Origin: Thermocatellispora tengchongensis
GTDB lineage: Bacteria; Actinomycetota; Actinomycetes; Streptosporangiales; Streptosporangiaceae
Reading direction: 5' to 3'
NCBI RefSeq assembly: GCF_014202315.1
Contig: NZ_JACHGN010000007.1
Span: 411,972-475,971 of the forward strand
DNA: 64,000 bases
The notes under the pieces are model-generated. The model was not told the origin of the DNA. It ran no database searches and was given only the letters and a program-made list of their open reading frames with translations. The translations under genes were made by a program, and so were the position numbers. Shown piece after piece: positions 17,738 to 26,165 of the stretch (the stretch's first letter is position 1; each line of letters starts with the position of its first letter).

Positions 17738-18193
17738 TCACGATCCGCGAACGTAGCGGCCTTTGCCATGTTCTGTGACGATCAGCCCCGCACGCTCCAA
17801 CTCGGCCAACGCATGCCGCACCGTGTTCCGCGACACCTGGAAGCGCCGCCGCAGCTCAGCCTCGCTGGGCAACGTGTCGCCGGGCGCGAGGTCACCCCGT
17901 GCGATCTGCCTGCGCAGGTTATGGGCGATGAACGCGTACCGGTACAGCGCCACAGACGGCTCGCTTCCGCTCACCACGACGCGCCCCTTGGCGGGAACGG
18001 TCACGATCAGGCCCTCGCCCTCCAGGACCGCCAGCGCCCGGCGTACGGTGTTGCGGGCAACGTGGAACTCCCTGCACAGTGCCACCTCAGAGGGCAGCAC
18101 CGCCCCCGGCGGATACTCGCCCAGGGCGATCCGCTCCCGCAGCCGGTCGGCGATCTGGGTGAAGATCCGCCAACCGGTCAGCCACTGGCTCAC
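17738..18193 (-). CDS. Regulator made of two tandem GntR winged-helix domains
   Basis: This 151-residue protein has two GntR DNA-binding units in series: FTQIADRLRERIALGEYPPG with CREFHVARNTVRRALAVLEG (about 8-62), then RRQIARGDLAPGDTLPSEAE with RRRFQVSRNTVRHALAELER (about 93-140). No effector domain exists. The duplication inside one polypeptide makes it a single-chain pseudo-dimer that could bind a full operator alone (inference). GTG 18193 is chosen because the upstream gene ends at 18207. An open frame upstream overlaps that gene and is rejected. Confidence 0.78.
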   Translation of the reverse strand: MSQWLTGWRIFTQIADRLRERIALGEYPPGAVLPSEVALCREFHVARNTVRRALAVLEGEGLIVTVPAKGRVVVSGSEPSVALYRYAFIAHNLRRQIARGDLAPGDTLPSEAELRRRFQVSRNTVRHALAELERAGLIVTEHGKGRYVRGS

Positions 18194-18206
18194 GGGATGC
18201 CCGGCG

Positions 18207-18551
18207 TCAGAACCGGTACGCCTGCGCGATCTGGTGCAGGTTGAAGGAGATCTCTCCCTGCTCCCCAGGATTCCACCCCGCCGCAGCGGCTTCCTGGACG
18301 CGAGCGACGGCCCGGGGCACATCGGTGCACGACACCCGCTCGTCGGGCTGATCGCCCCAGTAGAACCACATGAACGGCAGGTGCACGTACACCCTGCGCG
18401 TGACGAGGTGGACGTCCATCACCTCCACCCGCGGCCGGTCATCGTCGCCGATGACGAACGCGGCGGTGACGCCGCGTTCGGCCAGCTCGTTCCGCAACGC
18501 CACCAGCAAGGCTTCCTGATAGGCGCGCTGCTGCCGCTGAATCGTGTTCAT
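18207..18551 (-). CDS. AICE hypothetical protein
   Basis: This 114-residue soluble protein begins MNTIQRQQRAYQEALLVAL and contains an alternating beta pattern (VEVMDVHLVTRRVYVHLPFM) and a conserved-looking WFYWGD segment. No known motif. The ATG is preceded by GAGAGGA. It shares transcription with the double GntR gene 14 nt downstream, and its upstream region holds the GACGTC operator at 18628-18660. Confidence 0.6.
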   Translation of the reverse strand: MNTIQRQQRAYQEALLVALRNELAERGVTAAFVIGDDDRPRVEVMDVHLVTRRVYVHLPFMWFYWGDQPDERVSCTDVPRAVARVQEAAAAGWNPGEQGEISFNLHQIAQAYRF

Positions 18552-18627
18552 GGAAGGGTCCTCTCGGGTCGCTCTGACTGACGCTCCGAGCCTGCTGGCG
18601 AGGGAGGAACCTCTACACCGCAACTTG

Positions 18628-18660
18628 GGGACGTCTGGGGACGTCTTGTGTTAACGTCCC
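18628..18660. promoter_or_regulatory. GACGTC operator array in divergent promoter of second XRE gene
   Basis: GGGACGTCT at 18628-18636, GGGACGTCT at 18638-18646 (spacing 10 bp) and AACGTCCC at 18653-18660 in inverse orientation. The array sits between the divergent genes at 18551 and 18692 and probably controls both. Confidence 0.62.
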
Positions 18661-18691
18661 AGGTGGCAGCCCTACCCCCGGAGGTGCCCAC

Positions 18692-19420
18692 ATGACCGAG
18701 TACCTGCGCAACGCACTCGCCAGGGCCCGCCTCACCCCCGCCGACGTCGCCACCCACCTCGCCGTCGACCCCAAAACCGTCGACCGCTGGCTCAAGGGCC
18801 GCACCCCATACCAGCGCCACCGCTGGACCCTCGCCGACCTTCTCGGCGTCGACGAAGCCGATCTCTGGCCCGACGTCGCGTCCCGCCGGCTCCCCGTCAC
18901 CAGCGAAGTCCGAGCGGTCTACCCGCACCGCTGGGCCGTACCCCGTGCCGTCTGGCACCGCCACTTCCAGTCAGCGACGAAGGAGATCGCGATCCTGGCC
19001 TACAGCGGGCTGTTCCTCGCCGAAGACACCGGCCTTCTCCACCTCTTGGCCGACCAGGCCCGCGCCGGCGTCCGAGTCCGCATCCTGCTCGGCGACCCCG
19101 ACAGCCCGCCCGTAGCCGCACGAGGCGAAGAGGAAGCGATCGGCCCCGAGGTCATGGCCGCCCGCATCCGCAACGCCCTCACCCTCTACCGGCCCCTCAC
19201 AACCATCGACGGCGTAGAACTGCGCCTCCACCGCACCGTCCTCTACACATCTATCTACCGCGCAGACGACGACCTCCTGGTCAACCCCCACGTGTACGGA
19301 ACCCCCGCCCCTAAGGCTCCCGTCCTCCACCTCACGGCCACCCCTGGGCCGGGGGCAGCGACCACCTACCTCGATAGCTACGAACATGTCTGGTCCGCGG
19401 CACAGCAAGACAGCAGTTGA
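18692..19420 (+). CDS. XRE regulator with phospholipase-D-like (DUF5919-type) C-terminal domain, copy 2
   Basis: This 242-residue paralogue of the protein at 15912 shares colinear segments DPKTVDRWLKGRTPYQRHRW, YSGLFLAED, VRVRILLGDPDS, ARIRNALTLYRPL, VLYTSIYRADDDLLVNPHVY. The HTH is at about 15-34. The PLD-like HxK is again non-canonical (LHRTVLY). Having two copies in one element suggests two-step control of lysogeny-like maintenance versus transfer, or acquisition from a second element (inference). ATG 18692 follows GGAGGTG. It is the last gene of the AICE backbone before the cargo. Confidence 0.8.
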   Translation: MTEYLRNALARARLTPADVATHLAVDPKTVDRWLKGRTPYQRHRWTLADLLGVDEADLWPDVASRRLPVTSEVRAVYPHRWAVPRAVWHRHFQSATKEIAILAYSGLFLAEDTGLLHLLADQARAGVRVRILLGDPDSPPVAARGEEEAIGPEVMAARIRNALTLYRPLTTIDGVELRLHRTVLYTSIYRADDDLLVNPHVYGTPAPKAPVLHLTATPGPGAATTYLDSYEHVWSAAQQDSS

Positions 19421-19446
19421 TCCGCGCAACCAAGATCGAAAGCAAC

Positions 19447-19584
19447 TTATCTGTTCGTCATCAAGGGCGGTCCGCTCCGCGGCCCCCCGCGCGTTGGACG
19501 GCCGCCGGCCGCGCTGCGGCTCTTCGGCCGGTCGCGGCCGGCGCCGCCCACGCGCCAGGTCCACCGGACGAACACCTCAGCCAT
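19447..19584 (-). CDS. Possible small basic protein at backbone-cargo junction
   Basis: A 45-residue frame begins MAEVFVRWTWRVGGAGRDRP with strong G/C third positions and AGGAAG at a good distance from the ATG. A second frame starting at a GTG after GGAGGG overlaps it, so coding is uncertain. The gap 19585-19942 otherwise holds only the presumed promoter of the defence operon; I see no clear -35/-10 pair there. Confidence 0.3.
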   Translation of the reverse strand: MAEVFVRWTWRVGGAGRDRPKSRSAAGGRPTRGGPRSGPPLMTNR

Positions 19585-19942
19585 AGAAGTCTTCCTGCAG
19601 TCACAGTGATCCCTCCGTAAGGCTGTCGCCCCGCTTCCGTTCCTCGGGCCTGGCGGCCCTGCGGTACGGGTCGGGTTGCCACCGGATGCCGTCATTACGC
19701 GCCGTTGATGGGACTACTACTCCACACCGCTGGGATGCAACATCTGGCTAGCTTGATCGCCACCAGCGGTTCGACGTGCACAGGACTCACCAGCAGTCAC
19801 TCGACTAAGCTATGGTCAATGATGCTCCTATGGATGCTCAGCGCTCGGTAATGGGCCATCCACGGGAAACCAGACCTACCGATCGGTGGAGACGGTTACA
19901 GTTCTCTGTGACGATTTAAATGAGGACACGCAGGGGCAGCGG

Positions 19943-22900
19943 ATGGATGAAACATCAGGGGACTCGCTGTTCTCTGTACTGACTGTCGGGGCAACCGTGA
20001 ACGGCCTCGCTGGCCCCGTTTCCGCGAAGATCCTCTCAGTCGACCGGCTCACCGACGATTCCGCATCGGTTGCTTACCGCACGGAAGAAGGCGGACTCGG
20101 AGAGAAGATCGTGTTCGCCGACATGCTGCCGCATCTCAAAGCCGTCAAACCTGGTAGCGCGTTCACCTTCGATGCCTCATCGGATGCGTTCCTCCTCGCC
20201 GCCGAAGCACGGCGAATGCGGCTCGCTCACCTGTTTGATCCGCTCTCCGCCCTTGGTACCTCCGACGTGGAGCCACTGCCGCACCAGTTGCGTGCCGTCT
20301 ACGGCGAGATGTTGCCCCGCCAGCCCCTGCGCTATGTCCTCGCTGACGACCCCGGCGCGGGCAAGACCGTCATGGCCGGACTCCTCATCAAAGAACTCCT
20401 CCTGCGCGGCGACGCCGCCAACGTCCTTGTTGTCGCGCCCGGCGTTCTCGTCGATCAGTGGGATGAGGAGATGCGGGAGAAGTTCTCCCTTGACTTTGAG
20501 ATGCTCATCCGGGACAAGATCCTCGGCGAAGCTAACCCGTTCACTCGCGGTGGTCTCTGGCTGGCTCGCCTCGACGTGCTTGCCCGCAACAGCGAAGGTG
20601 TCCTGGATAAGGCGTGCACGATCGATTGGGACCTGGTCATCTTCGACGAGGCCCACAAGATGTCGGCCTCTGTGTGGGGTAGCGAGGTTAAGAAGACCAA
20701 GCGGTACCAGATGGCTGAGGAACTCGGGAAGCACACCCGTAACCTCCTCATGATGACCGCGACCCCGCACTCGGGGAAGGAAGAACAGTTCCAGTTGTTC
20801 ATGGCGCTGCTCGACTCTGACCGGTTCGAAGGCGTCGCCCGCGAGGGAACTCGGAAAGTCGACGTGTCCGACATGATGCGTCGCCTGGTGAAAGAAGAGC
20901 TCCTCACCTTCGATGGCACTCGACTGTTCCCGGAGCGGTTCGCCTACACCGTCAAGTACGAGCTTTCCCAGGCGGAGAAGGATCTCTATCGCGCGGTTAC
21001 CGAGTACGTGCGCGAGGAGATGAATCGGAACGATGCCTCTGAGGGCGACAAGCGGAAGAAGGTCGCGGTCGGCTTTGCTCTCACCACCCTGCAGCGCCGC
21101 CTCGCTTCCTCGCCTGCGGCCATCCACCGGTCGCTGGAGCGACGCAAGAAGCGGCTTGAGGGTGAACTGCACGAGGCACGAATCATGGCCTCGGCGCCCA
21201 AAAAGGACGATTTTGACGTACCCGAAGATGAGGCCGACCTCGAAGAACTCACCGACGCTGAGCGTGAGGAACTCGAAGACAAGGCCGTCGCTGCGGCCAC
21301 CGTTTCCCGTACTCCGGAAGAACTCCAAACCGAGATCAAGGTACTCGACCGACTCCTAGTGAAGTCACTCAAGGTCAAGACCAGCCTCACCTACGCGAAG
21401 TGGGACGCGCTACGCGACACCCTCGACGAGGCCGACGAGATGCGCGACTCCACCGGTGCACGCCGCAAGGTCATCATCTTCACCGAGCACAAGGACACCC
21501 TCGACGACCTCGTTGGTCGACTGACCAACTACCTCGGCCGAGATGACGCCGTCATCACCATCCACGGCGGCACCAAGCGCGAGGACCGCAAGAAGGCCAA
21601 GGAGATCTTCGAGCAGGACGAAAATTGCGTCTTCCTCGTTGCCACTGATGCCGCCGGCGAAGGCATCAACCTCCACAAGAACGCACACCTACTCATCAAC
21701 TACGACCTCCCGTGGAACCCCAACCGCATCGAGCAGCGGTTTGGACGGGTCCACCGCATCGGCCAACCCAACGTCTGCCACATGTGGTCGCTGGTCGCGA
21801 AGGACACCCGCGAAGGAGACGTGTACACCCGGCTGCTGGAGAAGCTCGACGAACAGAGAGCGGCACTCGGCGGGCGAGTTTACGACGTGCTCGGCAAGTT
21901 GTTTGAAGGCAACAGCCTGCGTGACCTAATGATTCAGGCCATTCGCGAAGGCGATCGGCCTGAACGGCAGCGCTACCTCACCGAGGTTGTTGACGCGAAG
22001 GTCGGCGACGGCATTGCTGAACTCCTTGAAGAGAATCAGTTGGTACCCTCACGTCTCGACGAGTCCGAGATTGACGAGGTCCGCAAACAGATGGAGCGCG
22101 CTGAAGCCGCCCGTCTTCAACCGCACCACGTCGAGGCGTTCTTCCACAAGGCGTTCAAGGACCTCGGTGGCAACCTTCGCATGCGCGAGCACCATCGATA
22201 CGAGATCAAGACCGTGCCGAGCGACATCAAGGAACATGACCGGCTCACCGGCTACGGCGCTCCTATAGTTAACTCCTATCACCGCATCACCTTCGACCCG
22301 AAGTATGTGCGTGTCCTCGGTAACAACCACCTCGCCACCCTGATCCACCCTGGGCACCCTCTCATGTCCGCGACCATGGGTGTCATTACCGACCGGCACC
22401 ACGAGGCACTCCGACGTGGAACCATCCTCGTCGACCGTGCCGACCTCAACATCGAGCCCTACATCGTCTGTCTCCTTGAACACGATGTGACGGATGGCCG
22501 CGTAGGCAGGGATGGACAACCTCAGATCATCTCCCGCCGTGCCCAGTACGTGCGCATCGACCCCGGCGGCACCATCACAGCACTCACTCAAAGCCCCATT
22601 CCCAACCTCGACGCCGTCACCGACGAAGAGCGCGAAGCAGCACAAGCCATACTCAAGGAGTCGTGGTGCCAGGCCGCTGACCTGGGGTCCCGTATCGTCC
22701 GGCATGCCTCCAGCACCGTGGCGCGGGATCACGTTGATGCGGTAACCGCACGCACCATCGAACGAGTTGCCAAGACCGAGCGACTCGTGCGCGACCGGTT
22801 GACCAAGGAGATCAACTATTGGGACCAGCGCGCCTTCGAGTTGCGAGAACAGGAACGTGCGGGGAAGAAGACGCGGCTGCCCGCTGAGCAGATCGAACAG

Positions 22901-23446
22901 CGTGCCGAAGCCCTTTCTCGTCGTCTTGGTCGGCGGCTACGCGAACTCGCCAAGGAACGTGACATTTCCGCGCGTCCGCCTCGAGTCACCGGTGCATGCC
23001 TCGTCATCACCCAAGGCTGGATCGACGCACGGATAGACTCCGAAGCCGCAGCTCACCGGGCGAAAGAAACTGCTCGTATCGAGAGACTCGCAGTCGACGC
23101 TGTGCTCCGTGTTGAAAAGGTGCTCGGGCACGACGCGACCGAGATGCCACACAATAATCCCGGCTACGATGTTGAATCCGATACCCCCAACGGGCTCGAC
23201 TTCATCGAGGTCAAAGGGCGATTCGAGGGAGGCGACAACTTCGTCCTCACCCGCCAGGAAGCCGTTACCGCACTCAACAAGGGCAAGCACAGCGTCCTGG
23301 CGCTCGTCCGCGTTCTGTCTGACGGCAGCACGACAGTTCGCTATCTGCGCCAACCGATAACCACGCCGATTGACCCACGAGCAGCTCGTGTCGAGTTCGA
23401 CTGGGAACCATTCTGGAACGAAGCCGAGGAGATGGACCAGCAGTGA
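19943..23446 (+). CDS. SNF2-type helicase with C-terminal DUF3883 (defence operon gene 1)
   Basis: About 1167 residues. The SF2/SNF2 motor has Walker A LADDPGAGKTVMAG (about 133-146), DEAH box VIFDEAHKM (about 231-239), MMTATPHSGK, then VATDAAGEGINLH and NRIEQRFGRVHRIGQ (about 566-607). A charged coiled region lies between the lobes. The C-terminus (about 1070-1150) is DUF3883: NPGYDVESDTPNG then FIEVKGRF, whose D...E-x-K pattern resembles PD-(D/E)XK nucleases (inference). Helicases of this kind drive defence loci such as DISARM (DrmD) and related methylase-linked systems. ATG 19943 has AGGGGCAGCGG before it; GTG 19886 lacks a site. It overlaps the methylase gene by 4 nt. Base composition is lower in G+C than the AICE backbone. 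Confidence 0.88.
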   Translation: MDETSGDSLFSVLTVGATVNGLAGPVSAKILSVDRLTDDSASVAYRTEEGGLGEKIVFADMLPHLKAVKPGSAFTFDASSDAFLLAAEARRMRLAHLFDPLSALGTSDVEPLPHQLRAVYGEMLPRQPLRYVLADDPGAGKTVMAGLLIKELLLRGDAANVLVVAPGVLVDQWDEEMREKFSLDFEMLIRDKILGEANPFTRGGLWLARLDVLARNSEGVLDKACTIDWDLVIFDEAHKMSASVWGSEVKKTKRYQMAEELGKHTRNLLMMTATPHSGKEEQFQLFMALLDSDRFEGVAREGTRKVDVSDMMRRLVKEELLTFDGTRLFPERFAYTVKYELSQAEKDLYRAVTEYVREEMNRNDASEGDKRKKVAVGFALTTLQRRLASSPAAIHRSLERRKKRLEGELHEARIMASAPKKDDFDVPEDEADLEELTDAEREELEDKAVAAATVSRTPEELQTEIKVLDRLLVKSLKVKTSLTYAKWDALRDTLDEADEMRDSTGARRKVIIFTEHKDTLDDLVGRLTNYLGRDDAVITIHGGTKREDRKKAKEIFEQDENCVFLVATDAAGEGINLHKNAHLLINYDLPWNPNRIEQRFGRVHRIGQPNVCHMWSLVAKDTREGDVYTRLLEKLDEQRAALGGRVYDVLGKLFEGNSLRDLMIQAIREGDRPERQRYLTEVVDAKVGDGIAELLEENQLVPSRLDESEIDEVRKQMERAEAARLQPHHVEAFFHKAFKDLGGNLRMREHHRYEIKTVPSDIKEHDRLTGYGAPIVNSYHRITFDPKYVRVLGNNHLATLIHPGHPLMSATMGVITDRHHEALRRGTILVDRADLNIEPYIVCLLEHDVTDGRVGRDGQPQIISRRAQYVRIDPGGTITALTQSPIPNLDAVTDEEREAAQAILKESWCQAADLGSRIVRHASSTVARDHVDAVTARTIERVAKTERLVRDRLTKEINYWDQRAFELREQERAGKKTRLPAEQIEQRAEALSRRLGRRLRELAKERDISARPPRVTGACLVITQGWIDARIDSEAAAHRAKETARIERLAVDAVLRVEKVLGHDATEMPHNNPGYDVESDTPNGLDFIEVKGRFEGGDNFVLTRQEAVTALNKGKHSVLALVRVLSDGSTTVRYLRQPITTPIDPRAARVEFDWEPFWNEAEEMDQQ

Positions 23447-26163
23447 CCGAGAACAACCGCAAGCGGAAGCTGATTGAAGTTGCCCTTCCCCTCGACGAGA
23501 TTAACGCCGCCTGCAAGGCCGACAAAGACCGGAAAACCGGTACCATCCGCAACCTGCACAAGTGGTTTGCGCCCATGCCGCTCCCGGCCTGGCGTGCGCT
23601 CCTATTCGCCGCGCTAATCGACGACCCCGAGGACGACAACCAGCGCGTCTACCTGCTCGATGTTATTAAGCGTCTGGTTGCCAATGGGGCTGACTTGCCC
23701 GACCAGGACACCCTCGACGAAGCGAAGGCACTTATTGAGAAACAGTTTCCCGAGGGCCTTCCAATCGTCATGGACCCGTTCTGCGGGGGTGGTTCCACGC
23801 TCGTCGAAGCACAGAGGCTGGGTCTAAGAACCGAGGGATCGGACATCAATCCCGTACCCGTGCTAATCAGCCGTACCCTCACCGCGTTGTTGCCTTCAGT
23901 GACCGGCTTTCAACCGCGGCACCCACATGGTGCCTCCGAACTGGACGCCTCTATGTCGGCTCACCAAAGTCGGCTCTTCTCCGACGCCCAAACGCCCTTC
24001 AGTGGCCTCGACGGCCTCGTTCGGGATGTCGAATTTCACGCTGAACGTATTCGTCAAGCGGCCATTGACCGGCTTCGGGATGCCTTCCCTGAGACACCTG
24101 GGGAAGTTCCGGTGGCCTGGCTGTGGGCTCGAACTGTTCCATGCACTAATCCTGCGTGCGGTGTCGAGACGATTCTGACCACGACATGGTGGCTCTCCAA
24201 GAAGAAGGGCGACCTCGCCTGGGTTGAGCCATACATCGACCAGGGGCGCGTGATGTTGGAGGTGCATAGCGGCAAGCGGTCGGGAGGGCCGCAGGACCCT
24301 CCTAAGGTTGGACGAGGCGCTTCGTTCGCATGCGTCGCTTGCGCTCAGGTTGTGACCGAAGAGGATGTGCGTCGGCTTGCAGAAGCCCATCAAATGGGAC
24401 TTCGCATGGTCGCGGTAGCGACCGACGTGGATGGTCGGCGCTGTTATCGAGCGCCGAACCCACACGAGGAGCGCGCGGCTGCGGATGTTGTAGTGCCGGA
24501 GTCGGTATCGGAGGTCGGTCTTGGCCCAGCCAACCAGTACGTAGCGCCTCCAAGGTACGGACTTACTAAATTCCGGGATCTCTTCACGCCTAGGCAACTC
24601 CTGACCATCAGCACCTTCGCGGAACTGGTCGCGGCGACGCCCGCTCGTATCCGGGACGAGGGCGGCAGCGATGAATGGGCCCGTGCCGTGACCACTGTTC
24701 TGGGTCTTGCAGTAGGGCAACTCGCTCGCTTCGGATCCAGCCTATGTCAGTGGCGTCTACGAGGTGCGGCCAATTCCAAAGCTGAGGCTGCGTTCAGTCG
24801 TGCCGATCTGCCCATGATGTGGGACTTCGCCGAGACATACTTCGATGGAGGGTCCGTTGGAGACTGGACTCAGATTTGTAGGTCCGTCACTCGCGCTTTC
24901 CCGTACGTTGTTAGCGGCGGTTGTGGAAAGGTAGTGAGACGCGACGCTAGGGAAGCCATCGGTAACGGGCAGGCGCTCGTGGCTACCGATCCGCCGTATT
25001 TCGATGCGATCGGGTATGCGGATCTGTCGGACTATTTCTACATGTGGCATAGGATCGCGTTTCGTTCCGTTTATCCCGATCTCTACCAGACCATTGCAGT
25101 GCCCAAGTCGGGTGAACTGACAGCCTTCCCCTGGCATGCCGGAGGCACAAAAGAAGCCGCGCGGAATTACTTCATCAACGGTTTTACCGAGACGTTCAAG
25201 AGCCTTCAGCAGGCTTCTACCCCAGGGCTTCCTCTCCTAGTGGTTTACGCGTCGAAGGAGCAGAAGGGGGGACGTGAAGAGGAAACGCGTTGGTCTTCAA
25301 TCCTGACCGCGATCATTGATGCTGGTATGGAGATCACAGGCGCATGGCCTGTTCACGGTACAGGCAGCACTCGCATGAGAGGTATCGGTGCGAATGCCGT
25401 CGCCGCCTACATCGTGATGATCTGCCGTCCTCGTGCACAGCAGGCCGGTTCATGCACGCTCGCTGAATTCAACCGCGCTCTTCGCCGAGAACTAGGCCCG
25501 GCAGTTCGCGATCTGCAAGCGGCGTCAATCCTCCCAGTAGACTTGGCGCAGGCGGCCATGGGGCCAGGGATGCAGATTTACTCGCGCTATCGGGCGGTTC
25601 TTGACCAGTCAGGATCGCGTGTGCCAGTCGACAGGGCTCTTCGCCTCATTAACCTCGCTCTAGCCGAAGTTCTCGATGAGCAGGAAGGTGAACTGGATCC
25701 CGAATCGCGGTTTGCAGTCCGCTGGTGGGAGACCCACGCTTGGGACTCGGCTTCATTCGGTGAGGCCGACAAAACGGTACGTCCTTTGGGTATCAGCGTC
25801 GACGATGTCGCTCGTGCGCAAGTGATCACCAGCCAGGGGAGCAAGGTTCAACTTCTCGGCTTCGGTGACCTGGACCCAACTTGGGTACCGTCTGGAGATA
25901 TGCGCCCCACAGCCTGGGAAGCCGTCCACCACTTGGCTCACCGGCTAATCGACCGAGGCGGGGAGTTGGAGGCCGCGCGGCTCATGGCCGTACTCGATAA
26001 CTTGCGGGATCCGGCCATGGCACTGGTGTACCGCCTGCACGACATCGCAGCGAAGAAGGGGCGGACGCGGGACCAGGAGCGCTACAACGCGCTGATCAAC
26101 TCATGGGCCGAGCTGGTGAAATTGAGTTCTGACGGTTCTATCGCGAATGAAGGGCTGTTCTAA
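23443..26163 (+). CDS. DUF1156-family DNA methyltransferase (defence operon gene 2)
   Basis: This 906-residue protein has an N-terminal DUF1156 region, KRKLIEVALPLDEINAAC with HKWFAPMPLPAWRALLFA. SAM-binding motif I is VMDPFCGGGSTLVEAQRLGL (about 108-127), followed by SDINPVPVLI. The catalytic motif DPPYFDAIGYADLSDYFYMW sits near residue 516. DPPY indicates amino-methylation of adenine (N6) or cytosine (N4). The large insert between motifs I and IV includes CNPAC- and CVAC-type cysteine pairs and may be the target-recognition region (inference). Probably protects host DNA or marks phage DNA for the partner ATPases. GTG start overlaps the helicase stop; the DUF499 gene follows after 2 nt. Confidence 0.87.
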   Translation: MTENNRKRKLIEVALPLDEINAACKADKDRKTGTIRNLHKWFAPMPLPAWRALLFAALIDDPEDDNQRVYLLDVIKRLVANGADLPDQDTLDEAKALIEKQFPEGLPIVMDPFCGGGSTLVEAQRLGLRTEGSDINPVPVLISRTLTALLPSVTGFQPRHPHGASELDASMSAHQSRLFSDAQTPFSGLDGLVRDVEFHAERIRQAAIDRLRDAFPETPGEVPVAWLWARTVPCTNPACGVETILTTTWWLSKKKGDLAWVEPYIDQGRVMLEVHSGKRSGGPQDPPKVGRGASFACVACAQVVTEEDVRRLAEAHQMGLRMVAVATDVDGRRCYRAPNPHEERAAADVVVPESVSEVGLGPANQYVAPPRYGLTKFRDLFTPRQLLTISTFAELVAATPARIRDEGGSDEWARAVTTVLGLAVGQLARFGSSLCQWRLRGAANSKAEAAFSRADLPMMWDFAETYFDGGSVGDWTQICRSVTRAFPYVVSGGCGKVVRRDAREAIGNGQALVATDPPYFDAIGYADLSDYFYMWHRIAFRSVYPDLYQTIAVPKSGELTAFPWHAGGTKEAARNYFINGFTETFKSLQQASTPGLPLLVVYASKEQKGGREEETRWSSILTAIIDAGMEITGAWPVHGTGSTRMRGIGANAVAAYIVMICRPRAQQAGSCTLAEFNRALRRELGPAVRDLQAASILPVDLAQAAMGPGMQIYSRYRAVLDQSGSRVPVDRALRLINLALAEVLDEQEGELDPESRFAVRWWETHAWDSASFGEADKTVRPLGISVDDVARAQVITSQGSKVQLLGFGDLDPTWVPSGDMRPTAWEAVHHLAHRLIDRGGELEAARLMAVLDNLRDPAMALVYRLHDIAAKKGRTRDQERYNALINSWAELVKLSSDGSIANEGLF

Positions 26164-26165
26164 GG

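Noticed and set aside
19461..19682. Alternative small gene in the 19.4-19.7 kb gap starting at a GTG after GGAGGG
   Set aside because: Overlaps the frame beginning MAEVFV; composition of the product (Ala/Pro/Gly/Arg rich) looks like an off-frame reading.
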